DNA of 64,000 nt from Elmis aenea (lineage: Eukaryota; Arthropoda; Insecta; Coleoptera; Elmidae), in NCBI GenBank assembly GCA_947652605.1, contig OX393577.1, positions 21,641,466 to 21,705,465 of the forward strand. The letters run 5' to 3'. This document shows, one piece after another, positions 24,310-35,454 of the stretch (position 1 is its first letter; each line of letters opens with the position of its first letter). The translations under genes were made by a program, and so were the position numbers. The notes beneath the pieces are model-generated. The model searched no databases. It was not told where the DNA came from and saw only the letters and a list, made by a program, of their open reading frames with translations.

Positions 24310-25081
24310 GGATCGAATAATATGCAAAATTTTGGAGCAATTAAATAATATGAATGTATAAGATAAAGCCTTATAAAATTCTCCTTAATTTGTAGATAAT
24401 ACTGGTGTGAAGATTTTTTAATTACTCTGATTGTGTTATCAATTGGATGAATTAAAAAGCGATTTATTATAAAATTCCAGGAGTGTTTGAATAAAATTGC
24501 ACTTGGTAAAAAATATATGAAATGTTTTAAAATTAAAATTAGTTGAAAATGTTTAATTAGATTAAAATTAGGTGTGCGATTGAGATAAGCAGTTTTAATT
24601 AGGAATAATGGTAAGACATCTTATTATATAATCTAAGGTCATTTGACCTTACACACATATCGTTGTGCAGAAATTGCTTGTTAAACCCTTTTTGTGCAAA
24701 ACTATACCTAACTTAAAATTATAGTTGAAACTTATTTAGAATATTGTGTTTCTAATTTTTGGGGTACGAAAAATGTTGACTGTTTAGTTCAAGAAGGCTT
24801 GCGTATGACGTTAAAGGTGCTTATTAAAATAACGCATTGCCCATTAATATAACTTTTTCCCTTACCAAGATACAAGCTTCTTACAGTGGTCCTAATTTGT
24901 TGGGCCACTGTTTAGTAACACATGCCTGGTATTTATGGCATCCCAACTTAAACAGGTGTACATTGTCATAAAATAAATCTTTCTAACAGTAATTTGGCAA
25001 AAAGGATGCCCTTTAGGGTACAATTAAATGTTAAGACAGGCAAAAGACATTTAGATTTCGTAAAAAACTCAATTATAGGTT
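24310..25081. other. AT-rich stretch without recognised features
   Basis: Nothing gene-like seen. Confidence 0.5.
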
Positions 25082-25180
25082 GTTATTGTTACATATCTAG
25101 GGGTGCATATACACTGCAAGGGAAAAATATGCAGGAAAATAAACGAGAGAATAGTTTCAAGAGTTAGGCTAAAAGAGGCG
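25082..25180 (+). pseudogene. LINE reverse-transcriptase relic fragment
   Basis: The frame reads VTYLGVHIHCKG, then KINERIVSRVRLKEA and a stop. It resembles the block after the catalytic core of RTE/Jockey-type LINE proteins, where YLGxxI is followed by EIxxRI. It is short and lacks its flanks, so this is a decayed fragment. Confidence 0.45.
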
Positions 25181-25183
25181 TAG

Positions 25184-26512
25184 GATTAAGAAGAAAAAAG
25201 AACAGCTTCATTGGAGTTTTGTACAACATCCAAATTTTAAGTTATTATCAAAGAATTGCGCTTGTTTTTTTTTGTAAAAAGTAGAAGGTTTTCGGAGCTG
25301 TGTATGTTTATCGCTCTAGAAATAATAATAATTAGTAGCAAAAAAACTAATTATACAAAAATTACACTCTAAATGGTAAACAGAAATTGGGCGAACTGAA
25401 ACGAGTTTTTTACGTAAATTTTGTTAAATTTTTGTTTAGATGCTTATCCAGCTTTTTATCGTTTTGAAAATGAAATAAAAATTACTAGCACTGGCACTTA
25501 AATTGCCGATTATACATAATATATACCTTTAAATATATTTACGTGCAAATACTTCGTAGGCACTTTAATAAATCAAGCTACAGATGCTATGTAGTTTGTG
25601 TGCGATAACACTTGAGTATAGTTTATATATATTCCAAATAACTACATGGAACAATGCAATAACTCAAAAATTACGTGATAATATGCGGGATGAGGCACAA
25701 ATCGAACATAATTGCTTACGTAAGTTGCTGTTTATAAGCTAACTGGCCCTATTTTATTAGTGGAATATCATTAACTAACATAAATCAGTAGATATAGTTC
25801 AAGGGATTGTGATAGTTTTTGACAAAAAATCAAGAAGGTATATGATATATGTCTAATATTTGGGAAAAATGCATGTGTTACAAAAATTATTGAGTAGGTA
25901 TATGTTTATATGTGGTAAATTTTCAAAAATTTTTTCATTAAAAAATTGATCGTCTTCGTAAGCTAACATTATCTATCCTGTACAAAAAAAATAATATTGT
26001 AGGGGTTTAACATTTCACAGGTGATATAAATCGTAAAATATAATTGTTCACATTAAAGTTTAAAAGTTTTACGTCGGCAAAATACTAGTGAAAAGATTTA
26101 TTGCTACGGCCCACGTATTTCTTACTTATGATATTAATATCTACGGTCTTGTAGTAGAATGTAAGATAATAATGCAGGCTAAGCCCACGTATAATGCATT
26201 ATGAATGTCAAAATAATATTTTTTTAGTGAGTTATGGTCGAGTTAAATTCTTGTCTTCTTGCACATTGGTAAAAGTTAGTGTTGCTTTTTAAACTAGATA
26301 AAATTTAATTTTTAAGAAGACTAGTGTGCTGGTTACACCAAAAATTTAAATTATAGGCCACTACTATCAACTCATTTTGATTAAAGTACAGTCAATCTAA
26401 ATGTATTGAATTAAAAAAAAGTTCGTTTAACATTTTCTAACATTTTATTTAAATATGTTGAAAGTAATTACCTTTGATAATTTGCATTTGCATTTTCAGT
26501 AAAATTAATTAA
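25184..26512. other. AT-rich stretch without recognised features
   Basis: No gene or repeat pair was recognised here. Confidence 0.5.
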
Positions 26513-27901
26513 TTATTGGTAGGGGAAGGTGGTATATACTGGGACACTTTTTTAAAATTTTGCGTAACTTTTGAACGGCTTAATTTGCATACCTCAAATT
26601 GATATGACATATTCATATTGCTTTAGTTTATCATTGCATATACAAAAAAATATTTAAAAAAAATAAAAGTACACAAATAGAGGGACTGTCCCACTATACA
26701 CCACTTGTCCCCACATAAACCACCCCGTGGTATATTGTGGGACAGCAAAAAATTTATATGAAATAAAGCATAAGTAATTAAAAAAAGCTTAATTTTAATT
26801 TTTTATTATAAAAACTTTCACTTTTCATGGGCATTTAGACATTGTACTTTGAAAAATCAAACTAAAATTGAAAATGTTTCTTTGTTTTTTCAGTGCCCCC
26901 AAACGTAGTCGGTGCGCTTAACCTACACAGAATATTTTCTTTTTCAACACAGTCTTTATCTCTGTTTTTAGAGAAAGAAAATCTAAAGTCGGAAGTCTTT
27001 TTCAGAAAATTTACCTGATTATCATCATTGTCCCACAATGCACCATGTGATCAATTTTTAAAAGCAACGATTTAATGAAAAACTTGTATGATTATTTTAA
27101 GTTTTAACATTGTACATACATTTAATACCGGGTGTAACTGAAATCAGGCTCACCCCCTTTTTTCTTTTTATTTTTAAATTTAGACAAATGAAATTTTAGA
27201 CATGTAATATGTGCAAAAAACTGGATTATTTGAACATGGGTACACTTTTGTTTCACTTCCGGTTTCGCCGGAAATGGCCATAACTTTGTTATTTTAAATG
27301 GAACACCCTGTATATTTTTACATTTTTGGAAAGAGGAAACGATTTTGGATACACTGTACCATTTTGGTTAATTTTTATAACCTCAAATAATTTTTGAAAC
27401 AAAATTTAGTTTTTAATTAAGGGTGCCGTGACCGGCATAAATGAATTTTTATTATGTCAACAATTGTTCAAAAAACGTTTTTGTAAATTTTAATTGACAT
27501 TTGGGCTGCTTTAATAGACCTTAAAGGTTGCGAAATTGGTTTTTTGGCAAAAAGTCAATTTTTTTAAATGGAACGATGGTGGCTCATGCGGGTATTTAAA
27601 TAGAGTATTTTCTGACGAATTCAACAATACCAATAACTTGGTATTTTTATTAGGAGCAGGCATTAAAATTTCAAGTTATTGTAAGATTTTGGGAAGATAT
27701 CCTAATAATCATGGTTGACTATGCCAAATGGCAACAAAACAAATGCTCATTGTTGTTGACTCTTTTCAAGACGATCACTAACAACTTAAAATTAATAGAA
27801 ACTTTTAAGAACCAAAAAAACTAATTTATTCACAAATTTGCAACAAAAATTAACTGCTTGTTAGCAAAACCTTATGGTATAAGTACATATTAATCACAAT
27901 A

Positions 27902-28948
27902 TTAAAGTAAATGTTCAAAGTGTCCTCCGTGTTGTTCTATACATAATAAAGCCCTAGCTTTTGTTGTCTCTAACACACGATCAAGTTGTTCTTGAGTCAC
28001 GTGGTTAACGGCATTAATAACCCTATTTTTTAAATCTTCTAATGTAGTAGGCACTGTGTTGTAAACTTGATTTTTAATATGGCCCCACAAAAAAAAATCT
28101 AGCGGTGTTAAATCAGGTGACCTTGGAGGCCACTTGATGGGTCCATTAGTTCCTATCCATTTTTCCGCAAATTGATTGTTGAGGTGTTCTACTACATTTC
28201 TATAGTTATGGGCAGGAGCTCCATCTTGTTGAAAAAACAATCGTTGAATGCGAGCTAACGGTAATTCATCTAACATTTCCTGCACTTCATTCTGCAAGAA
28301 CGCCAAATAACGCTCACCCGTTAGTGTACCATCGAAAATAATAGGTCGTAAAATTGTGTTTCCCAACATGCCTATCCAAACATTAAATCCAAACCGTTCT
28401 TGAAAATTGCGTTGTCTAACTACTCTAGGATTTTCTGCAGACCAATACCTAGTATTGTTTCTATTAAACATACCATTATTAGTAAATCTGCTCTCATCAG
28501 AAAATATTATATTACGATGGAACTGCGGATTTTGTTGAATATTAGCAAGTAGCCAATTGCAGTATTGAAGTCGACGATTATGATCCGTTTCGTAAAGATG
28601 TTGATTCAAAACATACTTGTAAGATTTAAACTTGTGTTTTTTTAAAATTCTTTGTACAGATTGATGACACACGCCATAATTAAACCCAACTTCTCTTGTT
28701 GAAGCCGTTGGATTTAATTGTACATACGCTAGTACGTCAATTTCAACTTCTTCACTAATTACAAATGTTTCTTCATCGTTATCCTCAGTTCGATAGGCGT
28801 TTTCAAGCTTCTGAAAATAATGCCTGCTTGGATGTCTTCGGTCGGGATACCGTTCCTGGTACAAGAACGCAGCTGCAGTAGAATTTTTTTTACACTCACC
28901 ATAAACTAGCAACATGTCAATTTTATGTGATTTTGAAAAAAACGCCAT
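27902..28948 (-). CDS. DD41D Tc1/mariner-type DDE transposase, full length
   Basis: This 348-residue protein should cut and paste its own element by binding the inverted repeats and joining them to a TA site. Residues 1-55 form a helix-turn-helix region (IDMLLVYGECKKN); a second DNA-binding region covers about 65-110 (TREVGFNYGVCHQSVQRIL). The catalytic triad is D151 (IIFSDESRF), D242 (FFQQDGAPAHN) and D284 (WPPRSPDLTPLDFFLWG). The spacing between the last two is 41 residues, the DD41D pattern reported for rosa- and Visitor-like groups. The C-terminus reads GGHFEHLL, a normal ending for this family. There is no internal stop and the start Met fits the N-terminal domain. It is the only gene in the element and could be active. 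Family assignment beyond DD41D needs a phylogeny. Confidence 0.93.
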   Translation of the reverse strand: MAFFSKSHKIDMLLVYGECKKNSTAAAFLYQERYPDRRHPSRHYFQKLENAYRTEDNDEETFVISEEVEIDVLAYVQLNPTASTREVGFNYGVCHQSVQRILKKHKFKSYKYVLNQHLYETDHNRRLQYCNWLLANIQQNPQFHRNIIFSDESRFTNNGMFNRNNTRYWSAENPRVVRQRNFQERFGFNVWIGMLGNTILRPIIFDGTLTGERYLAFLQNEVQEMLDELPLARIQRLFFQQDGAPAHNYRNVVEHLNNQFAEKWIGTNGPIKWPPRSPDLTPLDFFLWGHIKNQVYNTVPTTLEDLKNRVINAVNHVTQEQLDRVLETTKARALLCIEQHGGHFEHLL

Positions 28949-29271
28949 AATTGTATTTTATATTGATTATTCTAAATTAAGAAAATCACAATGAAAAAAA
29001 CAGCCGTTTAATAAAGACTATTTTGACAGTTGTCAACAACAATGAGCATTTGTTTTTTTGCCATTTGGCATAGTCAACTATGATTATTAGGATATCTTCC
29101 CAAAATCTTACAATAACTTGAAATTTTAATGCCTGCTCCTAATAAAAATACCAAGTTATTGGTATTGTTGAATTCGTCAGAAAATACTCTATTTAAATAC
29201 CCGCATGAGCCACCATCGTTCCATTTAAAAAAATTGACTTTTTGCCAAAAAACCAATTTCGCAACCTTTAA

Positions 29272-30339
29272 CCCTTTGAGTACGGATATATTGTTTGCTT
29301 AGAAAATCCGGTGTTTTTGATGCTTTTTGGGATAAAAATGATCTATTTAACACGAACAAATTTAAAAAAAAAAAAATTTGAAATAATTTTACAAAAAAAA
29401 TGGTGGTTCCAATGAAGTAACAGTAGGAACTACATATGAATGACAAAAATTTTAAAGTATAAATTTATTTGTAAAATATAAAGAGAAAATATTCTTAAAA
29501 TGTAGTAATCACAAATAATATGCAGAAAAGTAACATTAATAATAAAAAAGTATACTATTTATTGTGTAATTTCAAAAAACAATTTCATTTTTCGACAAAC
29601 AATCTTACATTGCAACATTTGCAGTGCCATCTGGTACGTCGCGGTTTATTTTTTGTGCTGCAGCTAGCACATCTGATTTTTGTACCATGGACGGGAAGAT
29701 GCGCAACTTGGTTAGTTCTCCTCTCCAAAGGTATTTGTACTTTATACCTATTTGAAGGTACAGAAACACTTTTTCGTCCTTTTGGACTTATTTCTGTGTT
29801 AGCACCGATTAGCCCATTTGCTACTGCTAATCGAAACTCTTTTAGAGTTAGAGGAGTTCGTATAAATCGTCGCTAGTTAACTTTTCTAGATTTAAAGTTT
29901 GTTTTGACATGGTGGTCTAAAGAAAAACAAAGCGAAAAAAATTAAAATAAAGATACGAAATCCTAGTGGTTCCATATGGAACCACCATATAAAAACATAA
30001 AAAAACTGACCTATGATGTAAAACTTTGATGACCTATTACTGGATACTTTAAAGACAGGAACATATATGAAAAATATTATATTACTTAGTTGATAATATT
30101 GTTCAGTTTTTTATAACAAAAAACGATACAGGAAGACACGAAGCACGTTAGAAATGCACCAACAAAATATTTACCAAAACAAATTTAATAAACGCTGATT
30201 TGACCGTTTCAGTTTAGAACGCGCGAAACATCAATACATGACTCATTCTTGACTGTGGTTCCAGCGCTCGATTACTAGGGCTCTCAGAATAAAATTAGAA
30301 ATATGTGGTTCCATAGTGGAACCACTAAGACCTAAAGGG
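29272..30339 (-). mobile_element. piggyBac-type non-autonomous element 2, nested in the DD41D transposon
   Basis: Ends CCCTTTGAG and CCTAAAGGG abut TTAA at 29268-29271 and 30340-30343. Removing the element and one TTAA restores the sequence of the opposite DD41D arm at about 27510-27535, an exact internal empty-site control. Two subterminal palindromes occur: GTGGTTCCATATGGAACCAC (about 29967-29986) and GTGGTTCCATAGTGGAACCAC-type (about 30305-30325); single copies of TGGTTCCA lie near 29404 and 30256. Confidence 0.93.
29585..29873 (-). pseudogene. piggyBac transposase, C-terminal fragment with cysteine-rich domain
   Basis: The minus-strand frame is open for about 95 codons. It contains LKEFRLAVANGLIG, which resembles the last helical segment of piggyBac cores, and then HLPVHGTKIRCASCSTKNK and WHCKCCNVRLF. 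The CxxC and WxCxxC layout is that of the C-terminal zinc-binding domain. A stop interrupts the domain; the frame beyond it continues NCFLKLH, the expected CFxxxH closure. A 118-codon plus-strand frame over the same bases is its shadow. Confidence 0.8.
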
Positions 30340-31031
30340 TTAAGGTCTATTAAAGCAGCCCAAATGTCAATTAAAATTTACAAAAACGTTTTTTGAACAA
30401 TTGTTGACATAATAAAAATTCATTTATGCCGGTCACGGCACCCTTAATTAAAAACTAAATTTTGTTTCAAAAATTATTTGAGGTTATAAAAATTAACCAA
30501 AATGGTACAGTGTATCCAAAATCGTTTCCTCTTTCCAAAAATGTAAAAATATACAGGGTGTTCCATTTAAAATAACAAAGTTATGGCCATTTCCGGCGAA
30601 ACCGGAAGTGAAACAAAAGTGTACCCATGTTCAAATAATCCAGTTTTTTGCACATATTACATGTCTAAAATTTCATTTGTCTAAATTTAAAAATAAAAAG
30701 AAAAAAGGGGGTGAGCCTGATTTCAGTTACACCCGGTATAATGTAAGGTACACCTACGCCAAATTTTCTAATTGTTGTTAAATAAATAAAAAAGTTTTAG
30801 CACATAAACTGAATAACCACAAAAAAACATTGCGCAGTTACCAAACATGCCTCACATGTGCAAGTCACTATGACATTATTTACGACACATACTGTAGACA
30901 GGATATAATGGGACTGCTTAACCGCTATTTTGATGTAAACAAACTTCAAGTACGGGGTAACAGATGGCCAAAATCTCTGTTGTCCGACTATATACCATGT
31001 CCCAGTATATACCATCTTCCCCTACTTATTG

Positions 31032-31554
31032 ATACGTTTTTATTGGCTTAAATCATGCACAATTTACACGATGTTCATGATAAGTAGTCTTACTGCAGGT
31101 GATGACTTGGGCAAAAGAACCAATTATATGTTGATAAGCTATGTATACAGAGGAATGTTTTACCTGAAAAATGTCTTGTTTATCGTGAAATTATATTATC
31201 TGTTCTAATTTGCGTACAACTCCTGTATAATAATTGGTCAATTATTAAGATTAATGTACTATTTATTATCTTGTTACAACAGCTAACAGGAAATAAAAGC
31301 TAATTTTGGGGTAAGACCACACAAAGAATAATATGCATTATAAGACAATTTGAACTAAATTGGTCCGTTAATAATTTAGTCGGAATTGATAACAAATTAG
31401 TTTTTTTTACATTTCTTGGATATGTTTTAGTTATTTTGTAATCATGTTGCTGTTAATAAAATAGTCTATGTCAATAATTTTTAAAATAACCCAATTTTAA
31501 ACAAGCTAATATTTGAAGTTAAAAATATTTTATTTTGTTGAAAATTCCCTTCAC
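31032..31554. other. AT-rich stretch without recognised features
   Basis: Nothing gene-like seen. Confidence 0.5.
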
Positions 31555-31850
31555 CTGTCAAATTTGCGTTTTCAACCAATCACTAATCTTAAATCTTTTA
31601 GAGACTACCAATAGGAGCAATATTACACGGTAATAATATTTTACATTCCTCTGCCAGGAGTTGATCCTCCTGTCAAATTTGCGTTTTCAACCAATAACAA
31701 ACTCAGATTTCCTTTAAACGGCCAATAAACATAATCATACACTGATAATTTACTTTTCGCAATTAACAGATTTTCATGCTTTTATTGGTCGTTTCTAAGA
31801 AATCTGAGTTTTTGATTGGTGGAAAATATAAATTTGGAGAGGGAATAAGG
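31555..31850. mobile_element. MITE with imperfect inverted arms and an internal duplication
   Basis: TGTCAAATTTGCGTTTTCAA occurs twice (31557 and 31671) and its diverged complement at about 31817-31840. AACTCAGATTTCCTT (31709) pairs with AGAAATCTGAGTTT (31798). The unit reads as one hairpin plus an extra copy of the left arm. Confidence 0.65.
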
Positions 31851-32482
31851 TATTTTGGTCTTGATAATTTTTTGACAGATGTCGGCGACCAATAACGTTA
31901 CTTTAATATAGATTAAACCCTTAGATTATATAAACTACATGGATAACACTACCACAATGCAACTATGTTGTACACACATCCCAGACATACAATTATACTG
32001 CATCTACTTCTAACACATATGAAAGTATATTTCTATCTCGCTTTCCGGCCCCACCGAGTAAAATCGTGTGCGTTACTATGGTGACGCGCGAAATTTGAAC
32101 TAAAGCGTTATTTGAACTACTAGTAGATGCAATGTACTCGGATGTTTCCGTGTCAAATATGGGAGGATACAATAACATTAGATCAGACTTAGTAAGTTTT
32201 ATTGAAGTACAGTAAACACCGCTTATTAGAATCAATTGATTCAATTAAACGACGATTTTAAAAGCAAAAAATTCTAAATGTCATTCACGCGTCAGTCGCT
32301 AGAATAGGCTAGGTAGGAAGTACGTTACAGTTATTATCACGGTTGCGCTTTTAGATCAAAGGTTGCGCTACGATGACAGCGGACCCGGGGCCAAAACAAA
32401 GATAGCGCATATAGGGTCCACATGATGTAGAAAGAGATAGGTTTAAAAAGGCACGTTGTATATGTCGGCAACATTGTCTTAA

Positions 32483-33400
32483 CCCTTAATTACTCGCGCT
32501 GGTGTATTTTGTACACCAGCGCCAAATTTCTTGCCTCCATCAAACGTACGATTTTTTTGGTGGCACCAGACCCCCACCTAACCTATGTCTAACCTATCCG
32601 GAATGTAATGGATTAGTCATACGCCAAAAAGCCCGACTGACCTTTGCGTTTTTACATAAATTTTAATGCGTTGTGTCGTTGGTGCCTAGAATACACCGCG
32701 CGGGAAATTTTGTAAATTATGTAAATATTCAATCTTTTATACAAAAACGTTTGTTTTATTGTGTGATGGTGTTATGTATGGGTATTTTTGCCATCTTTTG
32801 CCATCCGCAAGTGTGTTCTCGCTTCTAGTTACGCTAAATATTTTTTTAAAATTTGTTTATTTATTTATTTTTATGATTTTACGTCTTATATTCCCATAAA
32901 AATCCCCAATGCCTAACGGAGGAGGAAATGAGGGCCTTCTTGGAGGCTGGCAGTTCAGATGAGGAAATTCTAGGCGATAAGGAAGATGACCTTGAACAGA
33001 GAGTAATTACTCAAAGTGACCATGACAGTACGTCAGAACTGGAAGGCAGTGACCGTGAAAATGAGATTTCTAGTGAGAGTGATGGGGATGATAGTGCTGA
33101 TGTAGAGTTTTTCTTTGGAAAAAATAGAGCCATCAAATCAGAAGAAGATTAGAGGGCTTTTAAAATTAATTTTGTTTTTCGTTAACTGTTTTTTTTTTGG
33201 TTCGTTGATATTATGTTCCTATATATTTTTAAAATGTTTAACTTATTCGTAAAAACTATACTTATTTTTAATGTTTGACGTTAATTACCGTCAGCAAAAA
33301 AAAATAGCGTTTTTGTTTAAAAACAAGCTAAATTTAGGGTGGTGTACAAAGTACACCGCGCGGGAAAAAGATCGAATAATTTGGCGCGAGTAACTAAGGG
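32483..33400 (+). mobile_element. piggyBac-type non-autonomous element 3
   Basis: Ends CCCTTAATTACTCGCG and CGCGAGTAACTAAGGG (one mismatch) abut TTAA at 32479-32482 and 33401-33404. Each end has a subterminal palindrome: GGTGTATTTTGTACACC (32501-32517) and GGTGTACAAAGTACACC (33341-33357). The phrase TACACCGCGCGGGAAA occurs at about 32694 and 33353. The body retains an N-terminal transposase fragment. Confidence 0.88.
32928..33152 (+). pseudogene. piggyBac transposase, N-terminal acidic fragment
   Basis: The 74-codon frame is highly acidic (LEAGSSDEEILGDKEDDLEQ, then ENEISSESDGDDSADVEF) and ends FFFGKNRAIKSEED. PiggyBac transposases start with a low-complexity acidic region followed by a FYxGK-like motif and a TxW motif; here the Trp-containing continuation is missing. 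Catalytic and zinc-binding regions are absent. Context inside a TTAA-flanked element supports the call. Confidence 0.65.
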
Positions 33401-33837
33401 TTAACTATATTCCTATGGTGTTGTGTTATCCATGTAATTTATATGATCTAAGATTAAACCACACCCCTGACACACCACTCTGACAGTACTTGTAAAATTT
33501 GACATAACAGATTATGTATGTACCTAAATACTATTTGGTTCATTAATTTTCATTAAAATATAATTCTTGAATTAAAAATTAGTTATAAATGATCTATTAA
33601 TAATAACAATCGCAGTAAGTAGTATAGGTATACTTTAATTTATCTAAATTAAACAACATTTTAATTTGACAGATAGGTTAGGTGAAGGAAATTTTCTGAC
33701 AAAATATAACTCGTGCATTGCAAATAATCTATAATTTTTGACAAATCTTCACTCATGCAAGTTGAAGCAGAAAAAATTATCGATAATTTTCAATGCACTT
33801 GTTATATTACTACTGACAATTTTGGTCAAAAACTCTA

Positions 33838-34047
33838 AAGGCTCCCCCAGACAGACGCGATATGCCTGCCGCTCGGTACGATACAGTCGGTACATCGCTG
33901 CTTACCGCAATGAGTGCCCACACAAGTTCGACACTCGGGACGTTCGAAAAAATATGCAAGTGACAGTATTTCATATACCGAAATGTTATTAGATATCGTA
34001 CCGAATCGTACCGAGCGGCGCATATCGCGTCTGTCTGGGGGAGCCTT
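33838..34047. mobile_element. Short MITE with TIR AAGGCTCCCCCAGACAGACG
   Basis: A 25-bp terminal inverted repeat closes a 210-bp element. Just inside, CGGTACGAT-like words occur twice on the left (33875-33895) and as complements twice on the right (about 33997-34016). Three short open frames across it are palindrome by-products. Confidence 0.85.
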
Positions 34048-34454
34048 AAGACTTTTTTGTGGGCTGTATTAATTAAAATAATATTAAACCACGTAAATGC
34101 AATAAATAACAACTAATTATTCGTTCGGAATCCAATTAAAAAGATTTTTTTGTAGTTCTTCAAAGTGTTATACCCTTAGAACTTTTTTTGTTAAAAACTT
34201 AAAAATTTTGCCATGAGCTAATTTGTTTTTAAAAACATTAAACAGCATTGTATGTAAAGCATAACGACTTCTAATTCGTTCAGAAACATGTTGAAAATAT
34301 TTTTTTTATGGCTGTTCAAAGTTTTTAATGTTTTGTTCATGAACTTTATCATTCGAAGTAGGTACAATATAAATTGTAAAAAAATGAATCTTTATTTATG
34401 TTTTATAGTCGAAGTACGTCCACAAAGTTTTAACGAAAAACTAATGCTAATATA
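34048..34454. other. AT-rich stretch without recognised features
   Basis: A 71-codon frame at its end has no recognisable features. Confidence 0.5.
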
Positions 34455-34790
34455 CTGGGTGATTCAGTATGACTGTCGTACCTCCATAACTTTGTTCTTT
34501 TAAGAGGAACCCCCAAAAACTGTTTTTTTTTTTTAAATCGCAGCAAATTCTCTATCGAATGACGTTAAAATGTTATTTCGACAATGAAATGTCAATCTGG
34601 CGAGAATCAAGTTTTCTTAAAAAATTACATGGTATACTTTTTTCGAGTAGAGAATTTGATTCTAAATCAGAAAGTGCATTAAAATAATAAACATACATAA
34701 GAAAATGTTCGAGAAAAATGAGTTTCAATTTATTGATAATTTGTTACAAAATCGTTGTGATTGACTAAACAAAACACGCTCGCTATAGCA
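34455..34790. mobile_element. Left half of an H-like palindromic element
   Basis: Begins TACTGGGTGATTCAG, then CAAATTCTCTATCGAATGAC and AAATGTTCGAGAAAAATGAG, in the same order as in the arm of element H at 17034-17300. No right arm is visible. Confidence 0.6.
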
Positions 34791-35454
34791 TTTGTCTAAC
34801 TGTGTTTTATTGTTTTTCGACGAAAAACCATTATTTTGCTTTGACAATATCAGCTTTTACTTTCATAAAATACCACAGAATTAAAAAATCGTTTATCCCC
34901 ATTAGCGCTAAAATTGTGAACGCAGCTTCCAACGATTAAAATTAATAACGTTTTAGCACTCATTAGTTTATATTGCTATTACACAAGCGTTAGTTTATCT
35001 TAAAACGGGACGTTCGTAGTATTTTTAGAACGAGCCAAATGATGGACGACTTTAGTGAAGCGTCATTTATCATGATGTCACTCTTGATTGCAATCTTATA
35101 GTTGAAAATTATTGTAACAGCTCTGTCGCTAAAACTGTTGAATGTTCAGAATTTATTAATTATTGGAAAAATTATTAAGAGCTAAGTAACTGTAAATTTT
35201 TAAGAGAGTTTATAAGCTGATTATATTAAAAGACATCCTTGCTAAATCTAAGAGAACATTGGGATTTATTTAATTGTATTACATATTTTTTTCTGATATT
35301 GTAATGCATTTTAAGAAGTTGATTTTTGATTAATTTATTTCGAATCGCGGCAGATAGTACAGATACAATTGTTTTTTCATAACAGTTTAATTGCAATAAT
35401 TAATCTAGATATTAATGTATTAAACAGCGCTACAGGTTTTAAAAGCCAATAGTT
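34791..35454. other. AT-rich stretch without recognised features
   Basis: Nothing gene-like seen. Confidence 0.5.

Larger units (their letters stand above)
27128..30736 (-). mobile_element. Tc1/mariner-superfamily DD41D transposon with very long inverted repeats
   Basis: The ends CCGGGTGTAACTGAAATCAG and its complement are flanked by TA (27126-27127 and 30737-30738). The inverted repeats are about 640 bp long: 27128-27765, and 29036-30736 once the piggyBac insertion at 29272-30339 is discounted. The arms are almost identical, which points to recent transposition or conversion. Between them lies an intact transposase gene. The element sits inside element A. Arms this long are unusual for mariner-type elements. 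Confidence 0.93.
26519..31025. mobile_element. Element A: GTAGGGGA-ended, 6-bp duplication, iterated motif
   Basis: Inverted ends of about 28 bp begin GTAGGGGAAG and include GGTATATACTGGGACA; the right end carries the complement. TTATTG flanks both sides (26513-26518 and 31026-31031). The motif GTGGTATATACTGGGACA or a close variant occurs seven times: 26529-26546 and 26727-26744 forward; 26687-26704, 26705-26724, 27028-27046, 30981-30998 and 30999-31017 reversed. Without the DD41D insertion it is about 0.9 kb and non-coding. Superfamily unknown; few eukaryotic DNA transposon groups make 6-bp duplications (IS3EU is one to test). Confidence 0.75.
31912..33460. mobile_element. Inverted-repeat element carrying a piggyBac insertion
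   Basis: Left ACATGGATAACACTACCACA (31940-31959) and right GTGTTATCCATGTAATTTAT (33425-33444) are complementary, and the match extends outward through TTAGATTATATAAACT and its counterpart for about 50 bp. Inner parts match weakly. The piggyBac derivative at 32483-33400 sits near the right arm. Confidence 0.55.

Noticed and set aside
27536..29256. Two identical 60-codon open frames (27536-27718 plus, 29074-29256 minus)
   Set aside because: They are the same stretch of the two DD41D inverted-repeat arms; identity reflects the arms and not a duplicated gene.
29520..29876. 118-codon plus-strand open frame
   Set aside because: It is the shadow of the minus-strand piggyBac C-terminal fragment, which has the recognisable cysteine pattern.
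32210..32255. TACAGTAAACACCGCTTATT as a pogo/Tigger-like terminus
   Set aside because: No partner end or transposase was found; the word is too short alone.
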